DNA of 64,000 nucleotides from assembly GCF_017163935.1 (NCBI RefSeq), contig NZ_JABVZR010000001.1:3782001-3846000 (forward strand). Reading direction: 5' to 3'. Positions 8,067-16,146 of this stretch are shown piece after piece; the stretch's first letter is position 1, and every line of letters begins with the position of its first letter. The position numbers and the translations under genes were made by a program. Origin of the DNA: Novosphingobium terrae. Its GTDB lineage: Bacteria > Pseudomonadota > Alphaproteobacteria > Sphingomonadales > Sphingomonadaceae. The notes under the pieces were generated by a model. That model saw only the letters and a program-made list of their open reading frames with translations. It was not told the origin of the DNA and made no database searches.

Positions 8067-9209
8067 ATGACCCAGACCGATCCGGCCAAAATCCTCCTGA
8101 TCTTCGGCACGCGGCCCGAGGCGATCAAGCTGTTTCCGGTGGTGGCCGCCCTGAAGGCCGATCCGCGTTTCGATGTGAAGGTCTGCGTGTCGGCGCAGCA
8201 TCGCGGCATGCTCGATCAGGTGCTGGCGATTGCCGGGATCACCCCCGATCACGATCTCGATCTGATGCGCCCGAACCAGACGCTCGATTCGCTCACCGCC
8301 GCGCTGATCGTGGAACTGGGCAAGGTGATGGATGCCGAACAACCCGCGCGCGTCATCGTGCAGGGCGATACGGCGACGGCCATGGCGGGCGCTCTGGCCG
8401 CCTATTACCGCAAGATTCCAGTGGACCATGTGGAAGCGGGCCTGCGCAGCGGCAACATCTACCACCCCTGGCCCGAGGAGGTGAACCGCAAGGTGATCGG
8501 CGCCATCGCCAGCCTGCATTTCGCCCCCACGGAAACCAGCGCCGATGCGCTCAAGCGCGAGAATGTCGATCCCAGCCGCATCCATGTCACCGGCAACACG
8601 GTGATCGATGCGCTGCACTGGGTGACCGCCCGCATCGAGGCCGAACCGAACCTCGCCGCTGATCTCGCCAATCTGGAAGAGCGCTTCAAGGGCAAGACCA
8701 TCATCGGCGTCACCAGCCACCGCCGCGAAAACTTCGGCGGCGGGCTGGAGAACATCGCCGAGGCCATCCGCCAGATCGCCCAGCGCCCGGATGTGGCGAT
8801 CATCTTCCCGGTCCACCCCAACCCCAATGTCCGCGCGGTGATGGATACGGCGCTGGCGAACCTCAACAATGTCGCGCTGATCGAGCCGCTGGATTATCCC
8901 CATTTCGCCCGTCTGCTCGGCCTTGCCCATATCATGCTCACCGATTCGGGCGGCGTGCAGGAAGAGGCCCCCGCGCTGGGCAAGCCGGTGCTGGTGATGC
9001 GCGAAACCACCGAGCGGCCCGAGGGCGTCACGGCAGGCACGGCGCGGCTGGTGGGCACGGACGTGGACACCATCGTTTCCGAAATCTTCAACCTTCTCGA
9101 CAATAAAACGGACTATGACGCCATGGCGCGCGCCCATAATCCCTTCGGGGACGGGCAAGCCTGCGCCCGCATCGTGAACATCTTGGCTCAGGAGTTGGCC
9201 CAGTCATGA
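8067..9209 (+). CDS. wecB: UDP-N-acetylglucosamine 2-epimerase (non-hydrolysing)
   Basis: A 380-residue cytosolic epimerase interconverting UDP-GlcNAc and UDP-ManNAc. Diagnostic stretches: LLIFGTRPEAIKLFPV near the N-terminus, VQGDTATAMAGALAAYY, the HVEAGLRSGN motif, VTSHRRENFGGG, and the C-terminal LTDSGGVQEEAPALGKPVL with its UDP-binding residues. The ATG at 8067 gives the usual compact N-terminus; an upstream in-frame start would add ten unrelated residues. The stop overlaps the next start (ATGA, 9206-9209), coupling it to wecC, the enzyme that uses UDP-ManNAc. Together the pair makes UDP-ManNAcA. Confidence 0.95.
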   Translation: MTQTDPAKILLIFGTRPEAIKLFPVVAALKADPRFDVKVCVSAQHRGMLDQVLAIAGITPDHDLDLMRPNQTLDSLTAALIVELGKVMDAEQPARVIVQGDTATAMAGALAAYYRKIPVDHVEAGLRSGNIYHPWPEEVNRKVIGAIASLHFAPTETSADALKRENVDPSRIHVTGNTVIDALHWVTARIEAEPNLAADLANLEERFKGKTIIGVTSHRRENFGGGLENIAEAIRQIAQRPDVAIIFPVHPNPNVRAVMDTALANLNNVALIEPLDYPHFARLLGLAHIMLTDSGGVQEEAPALGKPVLVMRETTERPEGVTAGTARLVGTDVDTIVSEIFNLLDNKTDYDAMARAHNPFGDGQACARIVNILAQELAQS

Positions 9210-10510
9210 AGTCGGAGAACAAGCCGCAGGTCTGCGTGGTCGGGCTGGGCTATATCGGCCTGCCCACCGCCGCGATCATCGCGCGCAGCGGCAGCCGCGT
9301 GCAGGGCGTGGACGTGACGCAATCGGTGGTGGACACCATCAACCGCGGCGAAATCCATATCGAGGAGGTCGATCTCGACGGTCTGGTGCAGGGCGTTGTC
9401 TCACGCGGGCTGCTTTCGGCCAGCCTGACGGTTGAGGCGGCGGACGTTTTCGTGATCGCCGTGCCGACGCCCTTCGACAAGGACCATCAGCCCGATATCT
9501 CCTATGTGCTGGCCGCCGCGCGCTCCATCGCCCCGGTGCTGAAGACCGGCGATTGCGTGATTCTGGAATCGACCAGCCCCGTCGGCACCACGGAAGCAAT
9601 CCGCGACCTGATCGCCGAATTGCGCCCCGATCTGAAGGTGCCGGGCCTCACCACGCAGACGCCGGACTTGTCGATCGCCTATTGCCCTGAGCGCGTGCTT
9701 CCGGGTCGCATTCTGGAAGAGCTGACCAACAACGACCGCTCGATCGGCGGCATCACACCGCGTTGCGCGCGCAAGGCCATCGCCTTCTACAAGCTCTTCG
9801 TGCGCGGCCAGTGCATCCCGACGGACGCCCGCAGCGCCGAAATGACCAAGCTGGTCGAGAACGCCTATCGCGACGTCAACATCGCTTTCGCCAACGAGCT
9901 GTCCATCGTGGCGGACCGCATGGGGCTGGATGTGTGGGAGGTGATCCGCCTCGCCAACCGCCACCCGCGCGTCAACATCCTTCAGCCCGGCCCCGGCGTG
10001 GGCGGGCACTGCATCGCGGTCGATCCGTGGTTTATCGTGGCCAGCGCGCCGGAGGAAACCCCGCTGATCCGCACCGCGCGCGGCGTGAACGATGGCAAGA
10101 TCCGCCATGTGATCGCCAAGGCCGATGCCCTGATCGCCGCCCATCCGGGCGCGAAGATCGCCGCGCTGGGTCTGGCCTTCAAGGCCAACATCGACGATTT
10201 CCGTGAAAGCCCCGCCCGTCTGGTCGCCGCCACCCTGGCCCGCACCTATGGCGAGCGCATCCAGATCGTGGAGCCCTACGCCACGCAGCTGCCCCGCGAG
10301 TTCGACGGCACCGGCGCCACGCAGATCGACCTCGACACCGCGCTGGAGGATTGCGACATCCTGCTGGTGCTGGTGGATCACGACATCTTCCGCCATGTGC
10401 CGCTGGCGGAGCGCGCAGGCAAGATCGTCTATGACACGCGCGGCATCTGGCCCGATCAGCCCAAGCACGATTCTCAGGCCGGTTCGGTCAAGCTGCAGGT
10501 GGTGGGATAA
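9206..10510 (+). CDS. wecC: UDP-N-acetyl-D-mannosamine dehydrogenase
   Basis: A 434-residue NAD-dependent dehydrogenase that converts UDP-ManNAc to UDP-ManNAcA. Seen: Rossmann motif VCVVGLGYIGLPTAAIIA, ESTSPVGTTEAIRDL, YCPERVLPGRILEEL, VENAYRDVNIAFANELS, and the catalytic GVGGHCIAVDPWF loop, which has the WecC-type AVDPWF ending rather than the GVDPYY form of the neighbouring dehydrogenase at 6573. The gene overlaps wecB by 4 nt and ends just before an intrinsic terminator. The product feeds a glycosyltransferase of the adjacent polysaccharide cluster. Confidence 0.95.
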   Translation: MKSENKPQVCVVGLGYIGLPTAAIIARSGSRVQGVDVTQSVVDTINRGEIHIEEVDLDGLVQGVVSRGLLSASLTVEAADVFVIAVPTPFDKDHQPDISYVLAAARSIAPVLKTGDCVILESTSPVGTTEAIRDLIAELRPDLKVPGLTTQTPDLSIAYCPERVLPGRILEELTNNDRSIGGITPRCARKAIAFYKLFVRGQCIPTDARSAEMTKLVENAYRDVNIAFANELSIVADRMGLDVWEVIRLANRHPRVNILQPGPGVGGHCIAVDPWFIVASAPEETPLIRTARGVNDGKIRHVIAKADALIAAHPGAKIAALGLAFKANIDDFRESPARLVAATLARTYGERIQIVEPYATQLPREFDGTGATQIDLDTALEDCDILLVLVDHDIFRHVPLAERAGKIVYDTRGIWPDQPKHDSQAGSVKLQVVG

Positions 10511-10517
10511 ATTGATA

Positions 10518-10550
10518 GGCGCCGGGGATGCTGCCCCCGGCGCCCTTTTT
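10518..10550 (+). terminator. Intrinsic terminator after wecC
   Basis: Stem GGCGCCGGGG / CCCCGGCGCC around a short loop, followed by CTTTTT. It lies 7 nt after the wecC stop and next to the 3' end of the convergent small gene, whose stop codon begins at 10553. Confidence 0.85.
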
Positions 10551-10552
10551 CA

Positions 10553-11017
10553 TTACTGCGCAATACGATAGGTCAGCGATCCCGCGCTCAGCGTCACGGC
10601 CAGATAATAGGTCGCGGCGGCATCGCTTTCGGTTGCGACCTGCTCGTTGACGATGCTGCCCGTCACGGAGCCAAACGACCAGCCCGCCCAGGCCAGACCG
10701 CCCGCCGTCAGCCCGGCCATCGTCGCGCCACCATCGGTGGAGCGCAGCAATTGCGCCGAGCCACTGGCCCCCTGCCCCACCAGAGTTGCCCAGATCTCGC
10801 GCGCCAGTTGCGGCGTGAAGGGGCCGAAGACATGCGCCGCACTGTCGCTCACCGTGCCCGCCAGTGGCACCGATGTGGCGGCATAGGCCTGCGCCGCCGC
10901 CACCGGCAGGGGCGAGGTCTGGCTGACGGTCACCGCTTTGGCCGCGCCATCGGCAAAGGCTGAGGCATGCACCGGTACATAGCCGGCGGGTTGGGCAATC
11001 GACATTCCTTCGGACAT
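10553..11017 (-). CDS. Uncharacterised protein resembling phage structural/tail-type proteins
   Basis: A 154-residue protein without signal peptide or membrane segment. The start at 11017 is chosen because GGAGG lies 6 nt upstream. The first third is Ala/Val/Thr rich. The centre and end (GSAQLLRSTDGGATMAGLTAGG, then ATYYLAVTLSAGSLTYRIAQ) read like a beta-sandwich end domain of the kind I associate with hypothetical phage structural proteins. This is pattern memory, not a database hit. It sits alone between wecC and the glycosyltransferase operon, convergent with wecC and divergent from the GT gene. No other phage gene is nearby. A role as adhesin or surface binding domain is possible but unsupported. 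Confidence 0.6.
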   Translation of the reverse strand: MSEGMSIAQPAGYVPVHASAFADGAAKAVTVSQTSPLPVAAAQAYAATSVPLAGTVSDSAAHVFGPFTPQLAREIWATLVGQGASGSAQLLRSTDGGATMAGLTAGGLAWAGWSFGSVTGSIVNEQVATESDAAATYYLAVTLSAGSLTYRIAQ

Positions 11018-11202
11018 AGACACCTCCATGTTTGCGCTTTGTTCACTATGGGAGTGGCGTGGAAGTAGGAAAGCCCAAACGCATATGTCGCTGGCGCAGC
11101 ACTCTATGCCGCATCGCAACAATGAGCGATTGCCATCTATGTAAATCCGCCGATATATCTCGATCCGCCTTTGCAAATGCAGGCTGTTTTTCGGGGGACC
11201 AG

Positions 11203-12351
11203 GTGAGCAGCTTGCCGCGACCGGACAGGATCAGGGTGATGCATATCATCACGCATCTCGATCTGGGCGGCGCGGAAGGCGTGGCGATGCAGCTGATCGA
11301 GGGGCTGGCCGGGGAGGTCGATGCGATCCTCTTCGCGGTGCTGCGGGACAAGACCCTCTCCCCCATCGGCGCCGATATGGCGGCGCGGGCGAAAAGGCTG
11401 GGCGTGCCGGTGGTGTTCGGCACAGGGCGCGGTTTCAAATCGGGCGGCGTGATTCTGGCGGCTCTGGCGCTGGCACGGGCTGTGCGGCGGGCTCGACCGG
11501 ATATGCTGCATGTCCATACCGAGATCCCGGAGCTGACTCTGGCGGTGGCCTGTGTGTTGTCGCCGCGCGTGGCCCGCACGGCTTTGCTGCGCACGGTGCA
11601 TAACAGCGTGTTGTGGATCGCCTGGAGCCGGATCGGGCAATGGGTGACGCGGCGGCTGGCGCACGGCAGGGCTGTGGCAGTGTCTCAGGCCGCCGCGCAG
11701 GCCGATGCCGCGATTGAGGCGGGCGTGAAGCGCCCGCTGGCCGAAGTGATCTACAACGCCGTGCTGCCCCCGCCCATCGCGGCGCAGCGCGAAGCTCCTT
11801 CGCCGGTAAGGCTGCTCTTTGCCGGACGGCTGGTCGAGCAGAAGGGCGCCGATCTGCTGCCCGCGATCCTGAAGCAGGCCAGCGCTCTGGCCAGCCGCCG
11901 CGATGTCGAGGTGATCGTGGCGGGCGAAGGCACGCTTCACGCCGATCTTGCCCAATCCTTCAAGGCTTTCGACAGCCCTTGGCGGGTTTCGATGGTGCCG
12001 CCCATCGCCCAGCTTGCGCAGCATCTGGGGGATTATGACGCGGTGCTGCTGCCCTCCCGCTTCGAGGGCTTCGGGCTGCTCCATCTGGAGGTGCTGATGG
12101 CCGGGCTGCCGCTGCTCACCTGCCGCGCGCCGGGTCTGGCCGAGGTGCTGCCCGAAACCTATCCGCTGGCCACCGCGCCGGGCGACACGCAGGCTCTGGC
12201 GCAGGCTTTGGCCGCACTGGTCGATAACCTGCCGGCCCAGCGCCAGACCATCGCCGTCTATCGCCCCGCGCTGGTCGAGCGCTTTGCGCCGCAACGCATG
12301 CTGGCGGCCTATCTCCAGCGCTATCGCCAGCTGGCAGGAGCTTGTGCATGA
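11203..12351 (+). CDS. Glycosyltransferase family 4 (GT-B fold)
   Basis: A 382-residue cytosolic or membrane-associated glycosyltransferase that adds a sugar from a nucleotide donor to the growing lipid-linked repeat unit. The N-terminal GT-B half begins VMHIITHLDLGGAEGVAMQL, the usual acceptor-loop motif. The C-terminal half has LLFAGRLVEQKGADLL, then PSRFEGFGLLHLEVLMAGLPLL, which carries the E-x7-E motif of retaining GT4 enzymes. The preferred start is GTG at 11203 with GGGGGA just upstream; ATG 11239 is an alternative. It is the first gene of a tight + strand operon running to 21302 and overlaps the next gene by 4 nt. Sugar specificity is unknown. Confidence 0.85.
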   Translation: MSSLPRPDRIRVMHIITHLDLGGAEGVAMQLIEGLAGEVDAILFAVLRDKTLSPIGADMAARAKRLGVPVVFGTGRGFKSGGVILAALALARAVRRARPDMLHVHTEIPELTLAVACVLSPRVARTALLRTVHNSVLWIAWSRIGQWVTRRLAHGRAVAVSQAAAQADAAIEAGVKRPLAEVIYNAVLPPPIAAQREAPSPVRLLFAGRLVEQKGADLLPAILKQASALASRRDVEVIVAGEGTLHADLAQSFKAFDSPWRVSMVPPIAQLAQHLGDYDAVLLPSRFEGFGLLHLEVLMAGLPLLTCRAPGLAEVLPETYPLATAPGDTQALAQALAALVDNLPAQRQTIAVYRPALVERFAPQRMLAAYLQRYRQLAGACA

Positions 12352-13358
12352 CCGTCACCGTCGCGATCAAGGCCCTGAACGAGGAAGCCCATATCGCCGC
12401 CGCCCTCGAAAGCGCGCTGGCCGAAGTGGCCCCGCTGGGCGGCCATGTCGTGCTGGGTGACAGCGGATCGCGCGATCGCACGATCCCTACCGCCAAGGCT
12501 TATCCGCGCGTCACCATCGTGCAACTGGCCGATCCATCGCAGCGCTGCTGCGGCGCAGGGGCGCAACTGGCCTTTCAGGGCGCGCTGGCGGCCACCAGCA
12601 CCGACGATTACATCTATCTGCTCGATGGCGATATGGTGCTGCAGCCCGGTATGCTGGCGGCGGGCATCGCCTTTCTGCAGGATCATCCGCAGCATGCCGC
12701 CGTGGCGGGGCAGGTGATCGAGGCCAACACGCAGAGCATCGAGTTCGAGGCCCGCGCCCGCAATGACAAGGCCAAGCGCCGCGCGCTGGTCGAGGAGGTG
12801 GACCGGCTCGATTGCGGCGGGCTCTATCGCCTCAATGCCCTGCGCGATCTGGGCTATTTCGCCGACCGCAATTTGCACGCCTTCGAGGAGTTCGATCTGG
12901 GCGCCCGCCTGACGGCCAAAGGCTGGAAGCTGGCGCGCATCGATGTGCCCGGCGTGCGCCATCACGGCCATGCGATGGGCGGCTTGCCGCTGGTGTGGAA
13001 GCGCATCACCAGCGGCTATGCCGGGGGCACCGGCGAGGTGGTGCGCGCCGCCATCGAGCAAGGCCGCCTGCCCGAGATGCTGCGCGGCTTCTCCCATCTG
13101 CGCCATGCGGTGATGGTGGTGGGCTGGTGGACTTTCCTGCTGATCAGCCTGCTGGCGGGCTGGTGGTGGCTGCTGCTGGCGGCGCTGGTGCTGCCGGTGG
13201 CATTTCTGGGCGCGCGGCGGCGCAGCCTGCGCCATGGCCTCTATTCGGTCACGACATGGAACATGCATGCCATCGGCCTGCTGCAAGGGCTGGGGCGCAA
13301 GCGTGTGCCGCCCCGCCAGCCGCTCGATATGGTGGTGCTTCAGGACGGCGCGCCATGA
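12348..13358 (+). CDS. Glycosyltransferase family 2 with C-terminal membrane segments
   Basis: A 336-residue inverting GT-A type glycosyltransferase. The N-terminus MTVTVAIKALNEEAHIAAAL is the typical nucleotide-binding start of family 2. The metal-binding DxD-type motif appears as YLLDGDMVL (about residue 90-98), with an acceptor/catalytic region around FEEFDLGARL. The last third contains hydrophobic segments (VVGWWTFLLISLLAGWWWLL), so the protein is probably anchored in the inner membrane. It starts within the stop of the GT4 gene (ATGA 12348-12351) and its own stop overlaps a six-codon remnant at 13355. Donor and acceptor are unknown. Confidence 0.85.
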   Translation: MTVTVAIKALNEEAHIAAALESALAEVAPLGGHVVLGDSGSRDRTIPTAKAYPRVTIVQLADPSQRCCGAGAQLAFQGALAATSTDDYIYLLDGDMVLQPGMLAAGIAFLQDHPQHAAVAGQVIEANTQSIEFEARARNDKAKRRALVEEVDRLDCGGLYRLNALRDLGYFADRNLHAFEEFDLGARLTAKGWKLARIDVPGVRHHGHAMGGLPLVWKRITSGYAGGTGEVVRAAIEQGRLPEMLRGFSHLRHAVMVVGWWTFLLISLLAGWWWLLLAALVLPVAFLGARRRSLRHGLYSVTTWNMHAIGLLQGLGRKRVPPRQPLDMVVLQDGAP

Positions 13359-13375
13359 AAGTCGTTATCCTGTGA
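13355..13375 (+). pseudogene. Six-codon mini-ORF (MKVVIL), possible scar of a lost gene
   Basis: ATG overlaps the family 2 glycosyltransferase stop (ATGA) and reads Met-Lys-Val-Val-Ile-Leu, then TGA, which overlaps the GTG start of the flippase. MKVVIL followed by an Ala-Gly-Gly loop is the classic start of sugar nucleotidyltransferases such as glucose-1-phosphate cytidylyltransferase. The six codons may therefore be the surviving 5' end of a deleted gene whose start remained coupled, or a short relay for translational coupling. It is too short to prove either. Confidence 0.35.
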
Positions 13376-14703
13376 AGGGTTTCACCGGCAAAATGGCGTG
13401 GACGGTGGGCGGTTTCTTCGCCTCATCGGGCCTGCGTTTTATCCTCAACATCATCCTCGCCCATCTGCTGGCGCCCGAGATCATGGGGGTGATGGTCGTC
13501 GTCAATGCGGTGCGGCTGGGGATCGATCTGCTGACCGATGTCGGCATCGAGCAGAACATCATCCACCACCCCGACGGGCTGACCAAAGCCTTCCGCGACA
13601 CCGCATGGACGATGCAGGTGCTGCGCGGCGTGTTCCTGAGCGCGCTGTTCGCTCTGGCCGCGCCCTTTCTGGCCGATGCCTATCACATCGATGTACGGAT
13701 CTTCCTGCTGGCGGCCTGCGCACCGCTGCTCAACGGGCTGCATTCCACCGCCGTCTTCGTGCTGGTCAAGCAGATGGAGGTGCGCCGCCGCAACCAGTTC
13801 GAGCTGGGCAGCGAGGGGCTGGCCTTCATCGTCTCGGTCGCGCTGGCCTGGAGTTTGCGCTCGGTCTGGGCCCCGGCGCTGGCGCTGGTGGCAGCCGCCG
13901 CGATCCGCCCGGCGCTCAGCTTTCTGCTGCCCGAAGCACGGCAGAGCTTCCGGATGGACGCCGAGATCCGCCGCCGCATCGTGCAGTTCGGCAAATGGAT
14001 CATGGTCACCTCGCTGGTGATGTATGCCGCCACCAATCTGGACCGGCTCTATCTGGGCCGCGCGGTGCCGATCGCGCTGGTGGGCATCTATGGCATCGCC
14101 CGCGCCATCGCCGATCTGCCGACCAATCTGGCCCGCCGCCTGAGCTATCAGATCATCTTCCCCGCCATCGTCGCCGCCCGCAACGGAGAGGCAGATGGTG
14201 TGGAACACCATATGGCGCGATCCCGGCTGGTCTTTGTGGCGGGCGTCTGCTGCGCGCTGGCCGTGGGGGCGGGGATTGGCGATTGGCTGATCGGCCTGCT
14301 TTACGATCACCGCTATGCCTCGGCAGGGTGGATTCTGGGCGTGCTGCTGATCGGCGGGGTGTTTGCAGTGCTCTCCAACCTCAATGAGGCGCTGCTGCTC
14401 GGTGTGGGGCGGCCCGCGCTCAGCAGCTATGCCAATGCCGCGCGCTTTGTCACCATGGCGGCGCTGCTGCCGCTGGGACTGCACTATGGCGGCTTTGCCG
14501 GAGCAGTGATCGCCATCGCCTTCGTCGAACTCTGCCAATATGCCTATATTTCCGCAGGGCTGCTGCGGATGAGGCTGGGCTATTGGCGGCAGGACGGGCT
14601 GGCGCTGGTCTCGTCGGCCATCATGCTTGGCGGGGTTTGCGCCCTGCGTTCCGCCATGGGTCTTGGGACCTCCTTCGCACCGATCCGGGGGCTTTTGCCA
14701 TGA
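13372..14703 (+). CDS. Wzx-type polysaccharide flippase (MATE/MOP superfamily)
   Basis: A 443-residue polytopic inner-membrane protein with about 12-14 hydrophobic stretches. It starts KMAWTVGGFFASSGLRFILNIILAHLLAPEIMG, the usual N-terminus of polysaccharide biosynthesis (PST/oligosaccharide flippase) proteins. The conserved middle has NLDRLYLGRAVPIALVGIYGIA. Such proteins translocate undecaprenyl-diphosphate-linked repeat units to the periplasm. The GTG at 13372 overlaps the mini-ORF stop; an internal ATG at 13393 is an alternative start. The 3' end overlaps the following GT4 gene by 4 nt (ATGA 14700-14703). Together with the polymerase at 19965 this indicates a Wzx/Wzy-dependent pathway. 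Confidence 0.85.
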   Translation: MKGFTGKMAWTVGGFFASSGLRFILNIILAHLLAPEIMGVMVVVNAVRLGIDLLTDVGIEQNIIHHPDGLTKAFRDTAWTMQVLRGVFLSALFALAAPFLADAYHIDVRIFLLAACAPLLNGLHSTAVFVLVKQMEVRRRNQFELGSEGLAFIVSVALAWSLRSVWAPALALVAAAAIRPALSFLLPEARQSFRMDAEIRRRIVQFGKWIMVTSLVMYAATNLDRLYLGRAVPIALVGIYGIARAIADLPTNLARRLSYQIIFPAIVAARNGEADGVEHHMARSRLVFVAGVCCALAVGAGIGDWLIGLLYDHRYASAGWILGVLLIGGVFAVLSNLNEALLLGVGRPALSSYANAARFVTMAALLPLGLHYGGFAGAVIAIAFVELCQYAYISAGLLRMRLGYWRQDGLALVSSAIMLGGVCALRSAMGLGTSFAPIRGLLP

Positions 14704-15878
14704 CGCGCCTGCTTATCGTCCAATATGCCGGAGACTATCGCGAGGCCCGCCAGCGTATCGAGCAGGACGGCAGCGAGATCTATTACGGCCACAGCTATGT
14801 GCTGGATCAGCTCAACCATCTGGCCGCGCGCCATGGCGAGGCGGGTTTCCTATGCTGCCTCGCGCCGCATTACGTGGAAAGACTGGAGGGCGGCGTCACA
14901 CTGATGGGCGCCGCCGCCGGGCGCCGCAAGGACATCGATCCGGCCCCGGTGATCCGCATGATCGAAGAGTACGACCCGACCCATCTGATCGTGCATGGGC
15001 CTTTGAACCCTCTGCTGCGCCATGGGCTTAAACGGAACCTGCCGCTGGGTTGCATTCTGGCCGACAGCTTTAACATGCATCCGCTCGACCGCTGGCTGCG
15101 CTTCGGGCGTCTGCCAGGGCTGCTGAACGATCCGCATGTCTCGCTGGTGGCCAATCACGGGGTGAATTCCTCGCGCTCGCTGGTGAAGCTGGGGGTGGAG
15201 GCCGAAAAGGTCATCCCATGGGACTATCCGCAGCTGCGTCGCCCGGAGAGCTGGCCGGTGAAGGCGGCGCCCACGGAGGGCCAGCTTGAGCTGCTCTATG
15301 TCGGCTCCATCGGGCGCAAGAAAGGCGTGGGCGATGTGATCGATGCGCTCGCCCTGCTCAAACACCGCCCCGAGATCGTCCTGAAGATCGCCGGCGCCGG
15401 CCAGCGCGAACAGTTCGAGGCGCGCGCCCGCAAGATGGGCGTGGCCGACCGGGTGGAGTTCCTCGGCCTCGTCCCAAATGGTAGGATCATGGAGATGATG
15501 CATGCCAGCGCGGCGGTGATCGTCCCCAGCCGCCATGCCTTCCCCGAGGGCCTGCCGCTGACCCTGTATGAAGCGCTGGCCTCGCGCACGCCCGTCATCG
15601 CCTCGGACCATCCGATGTTTTCCGGTCATCTGGTGCATGAGGACAGCGCGCTGGTGTTCCCGGCGGGCCAGCCCCGCGCCTTGGCCGACAGGATCGAAAA
15701 GCTGCTCTCCGACCCCGCGCTTTACGCCCGCATCTCGCAAGGATCGGCGCAGGCGTGGGAGCGCATGCAGATCCCCGTCCGCTGGGGCGAGATGGTCGAC
15801 CGCTGGGTCAGCGACACAGAAGAAGACCGCGCCTGGCTCTCCGGCCATACGCTGGCCCATGATCCAATTCACGCCTGA
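14700..15878 (+). CDS. Glycosyltransferase family 4
   Basis: A 392-residue GT-B glycosyltransferase. The start MTRLLIVQYAGDYREA contains the first beta strand. The C-terminal half has LLYVGSIGRKKGVGDVIDAL, KIAGAGQREQFEA, and PSRHAFPEGLPLTLYEALASRTPVIAS, with the E-x7-E pair (EGLPLTLYE) of GT4 enzymes. It overlaps the flippase stop by 4 nt. The acyl carrier protein gene follows after 14 nt. Sugar specificity cannot be told from sequence. It is one of three GT4-type genes in this operon. Confidence 0.85.
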   Translation: MTRLLIVQYAGDYREARQRIEQDGSEIYYGHSYVLDQLNHLAARHGEAGFLCCLAPHYVERLEGGVTLMGAAAGRRKDIDPAPVIRMIEEYDPTHLIVHGPLNPLLRHGLKRNLPLGCILADSFNMHPLDRWLRFGRLPGLLNDPHVSLVANHGVNSSRSLVKLGVEAEKVIPWDYPQLRRPESWPVKAAPTEGQLELLYVGSIGRKKGVGDVIDALALLKHRPEIVLKIAGAGQREQFEARARKMGVADRVEFLGLVPNGRIMEMMHASAAVIVPSRHAFPEGLPLTLYEALASRTPVIASDHPMFSGHLVHEDSALVFPAGQPRALADRIEKLLSDPALYARISQGSAQAWERMQIPVRWGEMVDRWVSDTEEDRAWLSGHTLAHDPIHA

Positions 15879-15892
15879 AAGAGACAAGATCG

Positions 15893-16126
15893 ATGGAACG
15901 CGCCGAAGTCATTGACCGCCTGATGGATGTCCTTGCCGAAACCTTCGACGAGGATGACATCGCCTACAGCGACGACCTCACCGCCGCCGATGTGCCCGGC
16001 TGGGACTCGCTCAGCAACATCCGCCTGATGGTGGCGGTGGAGCAGGAGTTTGGCCGCAAGCTGTCGATCGGCGAGTGGCAAGGGCTGAAAAAGCTGGGCG
16101 ATCTGGTCGCCCTGCTAACGGCCTGA
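15893..16126 (+). CDS. Acyl carrier protein
   Basis: A 77-residue acidic helical-bundle carrier protein. The phosphopantetheine attachment serine is in PGWDSLSNIRLM (Ser39), preceded by an acidic first helix (AETFDEDDIAYSDDL). It is not the fatty-acid ACP, whose motif is normally DSLDTVE; it resembles the dedicated carriers that accompany FkbH-like enzymes or DltC-type systems. It lies directly before an MBOAT acyltransferase and a DltD/AlgX-like protein, and the FkbH-like synthase of the same locus is at 30873. Inferred role: to carry a glyceryl or related acyl group for modification of the polysaccharide. Confidence 0.87.
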   Translation: MERAEVIDRLMDVLAETFDEDDIAYSDDLTAADVPGWDSLSNIRLMVAVEQEFGRKLSIGEWQGLKKLGDLVALLTA

Positions 16127-16146
16127 TCCTGATCCGCCTGCGCTGA

